64,000 nucleotides of DNA from Pseudomonas sp. SID14000 (GTDB lineage: Bacteria > Pseudomonadota > Gammaproteobacteria > Pseudomonadales > Pseudomonadaceae): contig NZ_NFZQ01000004.1 of the NCBI RefSeq assembly GCF_002165135.1, forward strand, positions 124,001 to 188,000, in the 5' to 3' direction. The position numbers and the translations under genes are program-made. The notes beneath the pieces were generated by a model. That model saw only the letters and a list, made by a program, of their open reading frames with translations. It was not told where the DNA came from and did no database searches. Every line of letters begins with the position of its first letter. Within the stretch, counting starts at the first letter, position 1. Of this stretch, positions 54,554 through 61,574 are shown piece after piece.

Positions 54554-55123
54554 CTACGCCGAGGTTTTCAACTGGGTGGCCGCGTACTGCTCAACCAACA
54601 GACGCGAGATCGAGTCACCGTCCAGAGGGGTCAGGCGGGCACTGCAACCGCCACACACCACTTGTTTACGTTCATTGAGTTGGGCGTGAACCGCGCCACA
54701 CTCAGGGCAGGTCTCGGGGAGGTAGTTGAAAACGTTATGGCATTGCTGCGCCCAGTTACGTACGGTGGTGGCCGCGAAGACTTCGCCCGGCTGCATACCC
54801 GCGCGCAACTGGCCCGGCGCATAAGCGCTGAGGCTCTGTTCCAGCAATGCCACGCCGTCCTGCGTGATACGGCCTTTTTCGACAAACCGGGTGGCGTCGC
54901 CGAACACCGCTACCGCGTGATCCAGCACGCTGGTTTTCGGCAAGGTGCAACCGTACTGACGGCCCAGTTGGAAGCTCAGGTCGACAATGTCCAGCGAGTC
55001 GGCACTGAGGTCGTCTACGATACTGCTGTGCTCTGCAACGTCGTCCCTATCCATCACCAGCAATTGCGCAAGAATCTCCCGTGTACTGCTGATAACGCTG
55101 TCCAGTTCCAATGGATTGTTCAT
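54554..55123 (-). CDS. Acyl carrier protein with C-terminal zinc ribbon
   Basis: A 189-residue protein and the first gene of the operon. Residues about 5-85 are an acyl carrier domain with the phosphopantetheine serine in 'DDLSADSLDIVDLS' (Ser43). Residues about 135-165 carry two CxxC pairs (C139/C142 in CPEC and C157/C160 in CGGC), a small zinc ribbon. Normal ACPs are about 80 residues and lack this addition. The ribbon may dock the synthase or the reductive-release enzyme. The carrier would hold the growing chain for the four ketosynthase-fold proteins, the reductases and the aminotransferase-reductase. A MerR-type promoter lies 90 bases upstream. Confidence 0.85.
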   Translation of the reverse strand: MNNPLELDSVISSTREILAQLLVMDRDDVAEHSSIVDDLSADSLDIVDLSFQLGRQYGCTLPKTSVLDHAVAVFGDATRFVEKGRITQDGVALLEQSLSAYAPGQLRAGMQPGEVFAATTVRNWAQQCHNVFNYLPETCPECGAVHAQLNERKQVVCGGCSARLTPLDGDSISRLLVEQYAATQLKTSA

Positions 55124-55591
55124 TGAATATTTCCCTACAAAAGCAGCATTGAATGAATGAAGTCATCAGGCCCAAAAAAGCTGTTTTCAGGCCAAATCTA
55201 GCGAGGGCCGGGAGTCTAAAGTCTCCCCTTAAGGGGAGAGTCAACTTGCCATCCCGACGCGCCCTGTAACCCTTGGCTTAGGTACCTCAATGGTGCTTGG
55301 ACAGGGATCGTTAAATGACAAAATCGATTGCCTAAAACAGCACGAAAGTTCCAGATCAGGCGCCCGAAAAAAGAGCACGTCGAGAGCGCAAGCTGCTCAT
55401 CTGATCATCCCTGCCTTTTCATGGATCATGGGGGCCCCTGTTCCAGAGGATTGCCACACTTGGGGACATATCTGGGGCATGCCATGGAGGACCTTGAACC
55501 AGGCCCGAACCCTGCCACCTACAACAGGCCGCTTAAGGCCAGCGAGCGGGTTCAGCGACAAAAGCACCGACCCAGCCGGCGCAACCAGGCC
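55124..55591. other. Region upstream of the ketosynthase operon
   Basis: About 470 bases. The first 125 bases hold the operon leader and the MerR-type promoter. The rest has no credible gene on either strand, although open frames exist, and it borders the fecR remnant. Confidence 0.5.
55213..55244 (-). promoter_or_regulatory. MerR-type promoter/operator of the ketosynthase operon
   Basis: Read on the minus strand: -35 TTGACT (55244-55239), an 18-bp perfect palindrome TCTCCCCTTAAGGGGAGA (55239-55222), and a -10-like TAGACT (55218-55213). The spacer is about 20 bases (19 if TTAGAC is used). A long spacer with a central palindrome is the structure MerR regulators untwist to activate. It is almost identical to the element before the quinone oxidoreductase gene at 39193. 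The ACP ATG lies 90 bases downstream of the -10. Confidence 0.72.
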
Positions 55592-55888
55592 TTACGCCAG
55601 CACAACATCAGGCTTACGCCGATTCCGCAGGGCACCTGCGCGCAGCATTACCCGGCACTGCCGGGCGTCAAAGCGGATATCGGCCGCACTACGAGCGTTG
55701 AGGCTCAGACGGCTGCCATCGGCGAGCAGCAGGGTCTTGCGCTCGCCGGTGGCGGTGTGAGCGTCGGCCAGCAGGTCGGCCACCGGGGCCAGGCGGTTGA
55801 GCACACTGACGCCACCGGCCCCCAACAGCCACAGAGCCAGGCCCTTGCCCAGCAGGTTTCGCCGCGAAGGGTTAGGCAACGCGCGCAA
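55592..55888 (-). pseudogene. fecR-like anti-sigma factor remnant
   Basis: The minus-strand frame of 98 residues contains a twin-basic, one-helix segment ('RRNLLGKGLALWLLGAGG') followed by 'LLADAHTATGERKTLLLADG' and 'SRLSLNARSAADIRFD', which is recognisable FecR/anti-sigma sequence. A whole FecR is about 300-330 residues; the N-terminal domain and most of the C-terminal half are missing. No ECF sigma gene or TonB receptor is adjacent. It is therefore a decayed fragment of a siderophore-type signalling locus. Confidence 0.65.
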
Positions 55889-55997
55889 GGCGCAGCTGGC
55901 TACCCGTACCTGGCTGGCAGTTCCTGCAGATCAGCCAGCGCGGTCTCGAGCACACTAGAGCCAAGTCCTCAGCCAACGAGTTTTTACAACTGGGTAT

Positions 55998-56456
55998 CTA
56001 TCGATCCCCCTTCATTTTCCCCGCCCGACCATCAACCAATGCCTGGATCTCCTTGAAGACATCCGAAGCCAGACTGGCCGGGACGCCCCAATAATCAAAG
56101 ATCCCGCCTTCATCTCGGTGTTGGCCGCAGGTGACGAAAACACCTGTACCAAAGCGCTGTTTCAGACGAGTTGCCAACCAGCCTACAAACCCGCTGTTGT
56201 CTGCGCCCTCGGGGAAATGGAAACGGAAGACGCCGAATAACTCCTGGTCGACGGCTTCGCAAGGGACCAGTTGACTCCACACCTTGTCATCTCGAACGAG
56301 GGCCAGTGCGCCAGGATCTACCGCACGAGGAAAAGATGACAAAGGAAACTCCAAAAACGCATATGTGCCAGTAAAGAACCGGACACGCGCCTGGGTCGTC
56401 ACGCGTAACAGCCGGCGCTCCGTCTCTTCCGCCGTTTCATGCGATATGTTCACCAT
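55998..56456 (-). CDS. DUF6196-like protein of unknown function
   Basis: A 152-residue cytoplasmic protein. Segments such as 'YAFLEFPLSSFPRAVDPGAL', 'FRFHFPEGADNSGFVGWLAT' and 'GTGVFVTCGQHRDEGGIFDY' match, from memory, the DUF6196 family; no activity is known. It is divergent from a LysR gene with about 124 bases between. It ends just right of the fecR remnant. Confidence 0.65.
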   Translation of the reverse strand: MVNISHETAEETERRLLRVTTQARVRFFTGTYAFLEFPLSSFPRAVDPGALALVRDDKVWSQLVPCEAVDQELFGVFRFHFPEGADNSGFVGWLATRLKQRFGTGVFVTCGQHRDEGGIFDYWGVPASLASDVFKEIQALVDGRAGKMKGDR

Positions 56457-56580
56457 TTCCAGATCTCCGCTCCAAGAAGTACAAGACGCTTACTTTGATT
56501 GACCCGGGACATGTTAAGCAGGAAGATCTTCAAGATAAACGCTTGATACAGAACAACATTGACAACTAAAGGTTGTAAAT

Positions 56581-57495
56581 ATGGACAAGCTGAAAAGTAT
56601 GGCGGCGTTCGTGGCGGCAGCCGAATCAAACTCGTTTTCGGCAGCGGCGGCACTACTGGGCGTAACCCCGCAACTGATTGCCAAACAGGTTGGCAATCTG
56701 GAATCTCAGCTAGGTCTCAAACTGATCACCCGAACCACCCGCCGTCAAAGCTTGACCGCCTTGGGTGAAGCATACTATTCGCGCTGCAAGGCAATCCTGA
56801 ACGACGTTGAAGACGCCGACGCGCTGGCGCTGGCAGCGAACTCAACGCCACGCGGAAAAATCAGGATCAGCGCGCCCTACAATTACGGCTCGCATCGATT
56901 AATTCCATTCCTTACCCAGTATCTAACGCGTTACCCCGAAACGGAAATCGAGCTGGAATTGACAGACCGGTTTGTGAACATCGTGGAAGAGGGATTCGAA
57001 GTCGTCTTCCGCTTGGGAAAACCTCAACTGGCCGACAGTGCAGCATTGGTTCAACGCGGCTTGAAGCCTTTCAGGATGTTCGCCTGCGCATCCCCTGCTT
57101 ATCTGTCGCGCAGAGGAACGCCGGTCCATCCCGAGCAACTCGTGGACCATGATTGTCTGGGCTACCTGTTTTCCGATCGAATGACGGACAAGCTTTGGCG
57201 ATTCACCAAAAACATGCAGACGTTCACGATCCCCATTGCGAGTCGACTGAACGTCAACAACACCCAGGCCAAGGTGAACGCGGCGTTGTCGGACTTCGGT
57301 ATCACGCTCTGTGTCGAGGACGTGCTCATGCCTTACGTGCAACGAGGTGAATTGGTCGTACTCTTTGAGGACTTCGAAGGACCCACCTACCCCGTCAACC
57401 TGATCTACCCAGCCGACCGTCGTCCCTCGGCAAAGGTCAGGCACTTCATCGACGAAGCCGTCGATGCGTTGGGCAGAAGCAGCAGCGAGGGCTGA
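56581..57495 (+). CDS. LysR-family transcriptional regulator
   Basis: A 304-residue LysR protein. HTH 'ESNSFSAAAALLGVTPQLIA' is near residues 16-36; the effector domain starts around 90 ('GKIRISAPYNYGSHRLIPFL'). It belongs to the CrgA-like branch. Its base composition is less GC-rich than that of the core genes. The divergent DUF6196-like gene may be its target. Confidence 0.88.
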   Translation: MDKLKSMAAFVAAAESNSFSAAAALLGVTPQLIAKQVGNLESQLGLKLITRTTRRQSLTALGEAYYSRCKAILNDVEDADALALAANSTPRGKIRISAPYNYGSHRLIPFLTQYLTRYPETEIELELTDRFVNIVEEGFEVVFRLGKPQLADSAALVQRGLKPFRMFACASPAYLSRRGTPVHPEQLVDHDCLGYLFSDRMTDKLWRFTKNMQTFTIPIASRLNVNNTQAKVNAALSDFGITLCVEDVLMPYVQRGELVVLFEDFEGPTYPVNLIYPADRRPSAKVRHFIDEAVDALGRSSSEG

Positions 57496-57665
57496 TAGCG
57501 ACGCTCAGCGGACGGGCACTGGATGCCCTGCGCCGGCTTTCGTCATCGCTGAGAAACCACTCAGTGTGGTGAGTTCGAATTCCAAGGCAGTTTGTCACTG
57601 CGCTGGCCGTAGCGGACGGTCAGCGCAAGGCCTGAGGTTGAGTTGGCCCACCCCTGGATTCGCGT

Positions 57666-57974
57666 TTAAACCGGTGTCACACCGATTTCAAGGCAATACG
57701 CCTCGGTTGCTTGCTCAATCAGCTTGATGTTCTTGTTGGCGCGTACCAACAGGAAACCACCCAGTGCAATCATGATGATGCCCGGCACCAGCAAGAACAG
57801 CATGGGTACCCCCAGAATGATACAGAACCAACCGACCAGCTTGAGGAATTTGGAACCCTTAAGGAGCATGTTTTTCTGCGTGAAAATGGCATCCGGGTCT
57901 TTGCTACCCAGCATTTTGTAACTGCCAATAATTTCCCGCTCGTTCGACATCCACATATGTTTCTTAACATCCAT
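57666..57974 (-). CDS. Small membrane protein of unknown function
   Basis: A 102-residue protein with one or two hydrophobic helices in the middle (LVGWFCIILGVPMLFLLVPG and IIMIALGGFLLVRA), flanked by a charged N-terminus and a C-terminal segment 'IKLIEQATEAYCLEIGVTPV'. I do not recognise a family. The start may be ATG 57950 (MSNEREI) rather than 57974. It is flanked by gaps on both sides. Confidence 0.55.
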   Translation of the reverse strand: MDVKKHMWMSNEREIIGSYKMLGSKDPDAIFTQKNMLLKGSKFLKLVGWFCIILGVPMLFLLVPGIIMIALGGFLLVRANKNIKLIEQATEAYCLEIGVTPV

Positions 57975-58462
57975 TTAATGTGTGAAATTTACGCCACCGC
58001 ACCTCTTGCGCTGTCGAAATGTCAAGAGGCTTTTTAGGCAGTTGCTGCGAGCCACCCTTGCACCTTGCTTGGCTCAGGCCCTGGCGGGCGCGTGAACCGG
58101 CGGCGATTTAATCATGGTGAAGGGAGGTCATTCAATAGTTTAAACTGTACATAACTCATTGAATTAGCAGGGACCTTGCGCTGCCGGTGTCAACCACCGC
58201 GTTGAATTCTTCGCGCTCATGCCCCTCCCACAAAGTCTACGTCGCACTCTCGAATTGAGTTCTCTGCGTGACAGCGCAACCCGGAAAGGCTAGGGGGTCT
58301 TCTACAGGGACCGCGCAAGCTTTTAGAGCAAGGCAGTTACCCTCTTCTCTTGTACAACCGTCCGCAAGACCAAATGCCTGCCTATTCAACTATCCTGCCT
58401 GTCAAACCGCGCACTTCAGCATCTGGCTTGTCAGCACGCTGCGATATTGCTAGTGTCGATCC
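57975..58462. other. Intergenic region with degenerate repeat
   Basis: About 490 bases with no credible gene. It contains a decayed copy of the long intergenic repeat (58183-58305) and leads into the leader peptide at 58463. Confidence 0.5.
58183..58305. repeat. Degenerate copy of the long REP-associated intergenic repeat
   Basis: Colinear with 20920-21047: 'gccggtgtcaaccaccgcgt' matches 'gccggtgccatgcaccgcgt', 'gaattcttcgcg' matches 'ggattcttcgcg', and 'gcgtgacagcgcaaccc' matches 'gtgcgacagcgcagccc'. 'ctacaggga' near the end matches 'cccacagga'. Many point changes break the hairpin arms, so this copy is decayed. Confidence 0.6.
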
Positions 58463-58534
58463 ATGACCAACCATTACCTCACCTCGACCACCGCGACCAC
58501 GACCGCTGAAGGCGGAGCGTGTGAGGTGTCGTGA
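58463..58534 (+). CDS. Threonine-rich leader peptide (candidate attenuator)
   Basis: A 23-codon open frame, MTNHYLTSTTATTTAEGGAC then EVS and stop. Seven of 23 codons are Thr, six of them in an eight-codon block. The transcript can form a hairpin (ACCTCAC at 58476-58482 with GTGAGGT at 58521-58527) that encloses the Thr codons. A terminator follows 20 bases after the stop. This is the layout of amino-acid attenuators such as thrL. The Shine-Dalgarno is weak. It is too short for standard gene finding. Confidence 0.5.
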   Translation: MTNHYLTSTTATTTAEGGACEVS

Positions 58535-58554
58535 GCTGATAGCAGACGAACTTC

Positions 58555-58588
58555 AAAGGCCCGCCAGTGATGGATAGGGCCTTTTTTT
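58555..58588 (+). terminator. Rho-independent terminator / candidate attenuator
   Basis: AAAGGCCC (58555-58562) pairs with GGGCCTTT (58577-58584), followed by an uninterrupted T-run. GGCGG at 58511-58515, inside the leader peptide, can instead pair with CCGCC at 58561-58565, which would disrupt this hairpin. It lies 41 bases before the cysteine hydrolase ATG. Confidence 0.7.
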
Positions 58589-58629
58589 ATGCCCGTGCGT
58601 CGCTGGTTCAAACGCAAGGAGATGCATCC

Positions 58630-59148
58630 ATGTATGCCCTGTTGATACTCGACATCCAAGTGGGACTTGTTCATGGCACTGAACGGCCCTGGCGCTGTGG
58701 GGAGTTGTTGGAAACCTTGAATGCTCTAATGGATAAGGCGCGGAGCGCAGCAGCTCCGATTTTTCTCGCGCGCCATATCGGGCCAGCCGGATCTCCAATT
58801 GAATCAGGTAGTCCGTTGACAATGATTGCTGAGGAATTGAACCTGCTGGGTGGAGAAGTAGTGTTCGAGAAGCGGAGGCCCAACGCCTTCGAAATGACCG
58901 AGCTGGCAGCCAGTTTGCGCTCTTGCGGCGCTACCGGTGTGGTAATTACGGGAATGAAAACCCAGTACTGCGTAGACAGCACCTGCCGTGCTGCCCGTGA
59001 TCTTGGCTTTGATGCTGTACTCGTCGCGGACGGCCATACCTGTTCAGATACGCCCGTGATGAAAGCTGAGGATATCGTTGCTCATCACAACGCAACGCTC
59101 GATGGCCCGTTTTGTCAGCTGGTTCGTGCTGAAGAATGGCGCTTCTAG
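58630..59148 (+). CDS. Isochorismatase-family cysteine hydrolase
   Basis: A 172-residue enzyme with the family catalytic triad: Asp in 'ALLILDIQVG' (about residue 9), Lys in 'VVFEKRRPNAF' (about 79) and Cys in 'GMKTQYCVDST' (about 115, with the usual cis-peptide neighbourhood). Members hydrolyse isochorismate, nicotinamide, ureidoacrylate or N-carbamoyl compounds; the substrate cannot be told here. The ATG at 58630 has AAGGAG upstream. The gene lies directly after the Thr-rich leader and terminator, so its expression may depend on read-through. Confidence 0.88.
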   Translation: MYALLILDIQVGLVHGTERPWRCGELLETLNALMDKARSAAAPIFLARHIGPAGSPIESGSPLTMIAEELNLLGGEVVFEKRRPNAFEMTELAASLRSCGATGVVITGMKTQYCVDSTCRAARDLGFDAVLVADGHTCSDTPVMKAEDIVAHHNATLDGPFCQLVRAEEWRF

Positions 59149-59449
59149 TTGAGCCTGGTAACCCCGGTTCGATAGCCATCACTCGCAACCGGCAGGTCGA
59201 CCTGTCGGTTTCGAGACACTGGGCGGTAGCCAAGCTGTTACCAACCCCAAACAGCGATACTTAAAGGCCCAGGTCTTCTCCGTGAGTTTCCTGGGGCATC
59301 GGATCATCTGGCATCTGCGACCTTGACGTTCCCCAGCCGGTGTTGCTGTCATTCATTGCTCGACCCAGCGAATTCATACTACGTTACGTAACATGCTATT
59401 GGGACGAATAGTGAACCTGTGGCGCATTGATTCAAGTCACGATGACGGG
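59149..59449. other. Intergenic region between convergent genes
   Basis: About 300 bases between the hydrolase and DyP stops. No gene or clear terminator was recognised. Confidence 0.45.
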
Positions 59450-60388
59450 TCATTCGCCAAGGCTCTCCAGGTAGCCCACCGAGGGCACGAAAAACAGCCC
59501 TCCGGTCATCGCCCGGCTGTAGTCCAGCAAGCGGTCGTAGTTGCCTGGCGGCTTGCCGACGAACATGTTTTCCAGCATCTGCTCGATCGGTGCCGGCGAA
59601 CGAGCGTAGCCAATGAAGTATGTGCCGAACTCTCCGGCACCAGGGCGGCCGAAGGGCATGTTGTCGCGCAGGATCTTGAATTCCTGACCGCCTTCTTCCA
59701 GTGTCGTGAGCGAACTGTGCGAACAGCTGGGTTTGATCGAGGCGTCCAATTCGATATCGGAAAGTTTTGTCCGGCCGATAATGTGCTCTTGCTGCACGGT
59801 GGATAACGCTTCCCAGCCTTTCATATCGTGCAGGTACTTCTGTACCAGCACATAGCTGCCGCCACTGAAGTGCGGATCTTCATCGCCGACCAACGTGAAC
59901 CTGGCCACTTCCCGCGCCCCAGGGTTTTCCGTGCCATCGACGAAACCGATGATGCTGCGCATGTCGAAGTAGCGGAAACCCTGCACCTCATCGACCACCG
60001 TCACCGCTTGCCCAAGGCGCTTGACCACCAGCGCGGCCAGTTCGAAACACAGGTCCATGTGCTCGGCGCGTATGTGCAGGAGAATGTCCCCCGGCGTGGC
60101 GACAGCCTTGCGCTGACCACTGCCGAACTCCCTGAAAGCGTGCAGGCCGAGCGGTCGCGGGGCACCGAACAGGCCGTCCCAGACCGCCGCGCCGAAACCG
60201 ATGACGCAAGACAGGTTACCGCTCGGCACCCGTTTGCCGACCGAGCGAACCAGGCCGCCAAGGTCGGCGCACAGGGCACGCACGCGGTCGCGGCTGTCAT
60301 TGCCGGGATTGAGCGTCGCCACCAGGAAGATTGCGCTGCGGGTAACCGCACTGTCGACGGCCTGGGGTTCGATTTCGAGATCATCCAT
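59450..60388 (-). CDS. DyP-type (dye-decolourising) haem peroxidase
   Basis: A 312-residue peroxidase. The signature GxxDG is present in 'GFVDGTENPG' (distal Asp, about residue 148). The proximal haem His is in 'IKPSCSHSSLTT', and 'LRDNMPFG' and 'GTYFIGYARSP' are typical of class P DyP. No signal peptide, so it is probably cytoplasmic or an encapsulin cargo; no encapsulin gene is adjacent. The ATG at 60388 (MDDLEIEP) was preferred to an upstream in-frame start. It lies downstream of cioAB on the same strand with a 155-base gap. Confidence 0.92.
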   Translation of the reverse strand: MDDLEIEPQAVDSAVTRSAIFLVATLNPGNDSRDRVRALCADLGGLVRSVGKRVPSGNLSCVIGFGAAVWDGLFGAPRPLGLHAFREFGSGQRKAVATPGDILLHIRAEHMDLCFELAALVVKRLGQAVTVVDEVQGFRYFDMRSIIGFVDGTENPGAREVARFTLVGDEDPHFSGGSYVLVQKYLHDMKGWEALSTVQQEHIIGRTKLSDIELDASIKPSCSHSSLTTLEEGGQEFKILRDNMPFGRPGAGEFGTYFIGYARSPAPIEQMLENMFVGKPPGNYDRLLDYSRAMTGGLFFVPSVGYLESLGE

Positions 60389-60543
60389 AGAAACGCTATC
60401 CTTGATGCAGTTTTGAAAGTTCGGTGGATTGCCGCGCATTCAATGAGCCGAATGACATTGGCAGCGCCGCAGTGAAGCATCGCGGTCAGGCACGCCTGTA
60501 CAGGTGATGTACCCCTGCACCAGCGTGCGTCACCGCTCGACAC

Positions 60544-61560
60544 CTAGTGATAGGCATCCCCTGCCTGCACCTTGCCGCGGAATACGTGGTAGCTCCAGAA
60601 GGTGTAGCCCAGAATGATCGGAATGATGAACAGCGCGCCAATCAGAGCGAACAACTGGCTGGTCAGCGGCGCAGCGGCCTGCCACAGGGTGATGCTGGGC
60701 GGCACGATGTTCGGCCAGATGCTGATCGCCAGGCCCAGGTAGCCCAGGAACACCAGCCCCACCACGGCGATGAACGGCAGGTGCGAGTGACGCTTGCGCA
60801 GGGCCTTCTGGATCACCACCACGGCCAGCACCGCCAGCACCGCGATCAGCGCCGAACGTAGCCAGTGACTGGCACCGAACCAACGTTGGGCGATGTCATC
60901 ATGCAGCCAGGCAGTCCAGGCACAGATCACCACGATCACCATTGCCAGCAGGTAGGTCAGCGGCCGGCTGTAGTGACGCATGCGCGATTCGAGCATGCCG
61001 TCGGTCTTGATCAGCAGCCAGGTGCTGCCCAGCAGCGCGTAAGTCAGCAGCAGGCCGACACCACAGAACAACGGAAACGGCGCCAGCCAGTCCCATCCCG
61101 TGCCCGCGAACTGGCGGCCCACCACCGGGATGCCGGAGATGTAGGTGCCGATGGCTACCCCCTGGAAGAAGGTCGCCAGCACCGAACCGCCGATGAACGC
61201 CTTGTCCCACAGATGGCGCTTGGCCGGATGGGCCTTGAAGCGGAACTCGAAGGCCACGCCACGGAAGATCAGCCCGGCCAGCACCAGTACCAGTGGCAGG
61301 TAAAGGGCCTCGAGGATCACCGAGTAGGCCAGCGGGAAAGCGCCGTACAACGCCGCCGCGCCCAGCACGGCCCATGTCTCGTTGCCGTCCCACACGGGTG
61401 CCACGGTATTCATCATCACGTCACGATCACTGGAGTCGCTGATCAACGGGAAAAGGATGCCCAGCCCCAGGTCGAAGCCGTCCATGACCACGTACATCAT
61501 CAGGCCGAAGGCGATGATCACGCCCCAGATGACCGACAGGTCGATACCTTGAATTGCCAT
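60544..61560 (-). CDS. cioB: Cyanide-insensitive quinol oxidase subunit II
   Basis: A 338-residue inner-membrane protein with eight or so helices and the subunit II opening 'VIWGVIIAFGLMMYVVMDGF' followed by DLGLGIL. 'VAPVWDGNETWAVLGAAALY' and 'FRGVAFEFRFKA' are conserved in CydB/CioB. With CioA it forms a bd-family quinol oxidase that reduces oxygen to water and resists cyanide. The ATG at 61560 is 14 bases after the cioA stop. Confidence 0.93.
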   Translation of the reverse strand: MAIQGIDLSVIWGVIIAFGLMMYVVMDGFDLGLGILFPLISDSSDRDVMMNTVAPVWDGNETWAVLGAAALYGAFPLAYSVILEALYLPLVLVLAGLIFRGVAFEFRFKAHPAKRHLWDKAFIGGSVLATFFQGVAIGTYISGIPVVGRQFAGTGWDWLAPFPLFCGVGLLLTYALLGSTWLLIKTDGMLESRMRHYSRPLTYLLAMVIVVICAWTAWLHDDIAQRWFGASHWLRSALIAVLAVLAVVVIQKALRKRHSHLPFIAVVGLVFLGYLGLAISIWPNIVPPSITLWQAAAPLTSQLFALIGALFIIPIILGYTFWSYHVFRGKVQAGDAYH

Positions 61561-61574
61561 TGTCCTGCTCCTTC

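Noticed and set aside
40447..55123. Cluster as an aryl polyene or flexirubin pathway
   Set aside because: No aromatic ammonia-lyase, AMP-ligase, dehydratase or acyltransferase genes are present, while an aminotransferase-acyl-ACP reductase is; only the ketosynthase pairs and export genes are similar.
55290..56056. Plus-strand open frames of 156 and 242 codons
   Set aside because: They have no signal, family motif or ribosome site and run antisense to the fecR remnant and the DUF6196-like gene.
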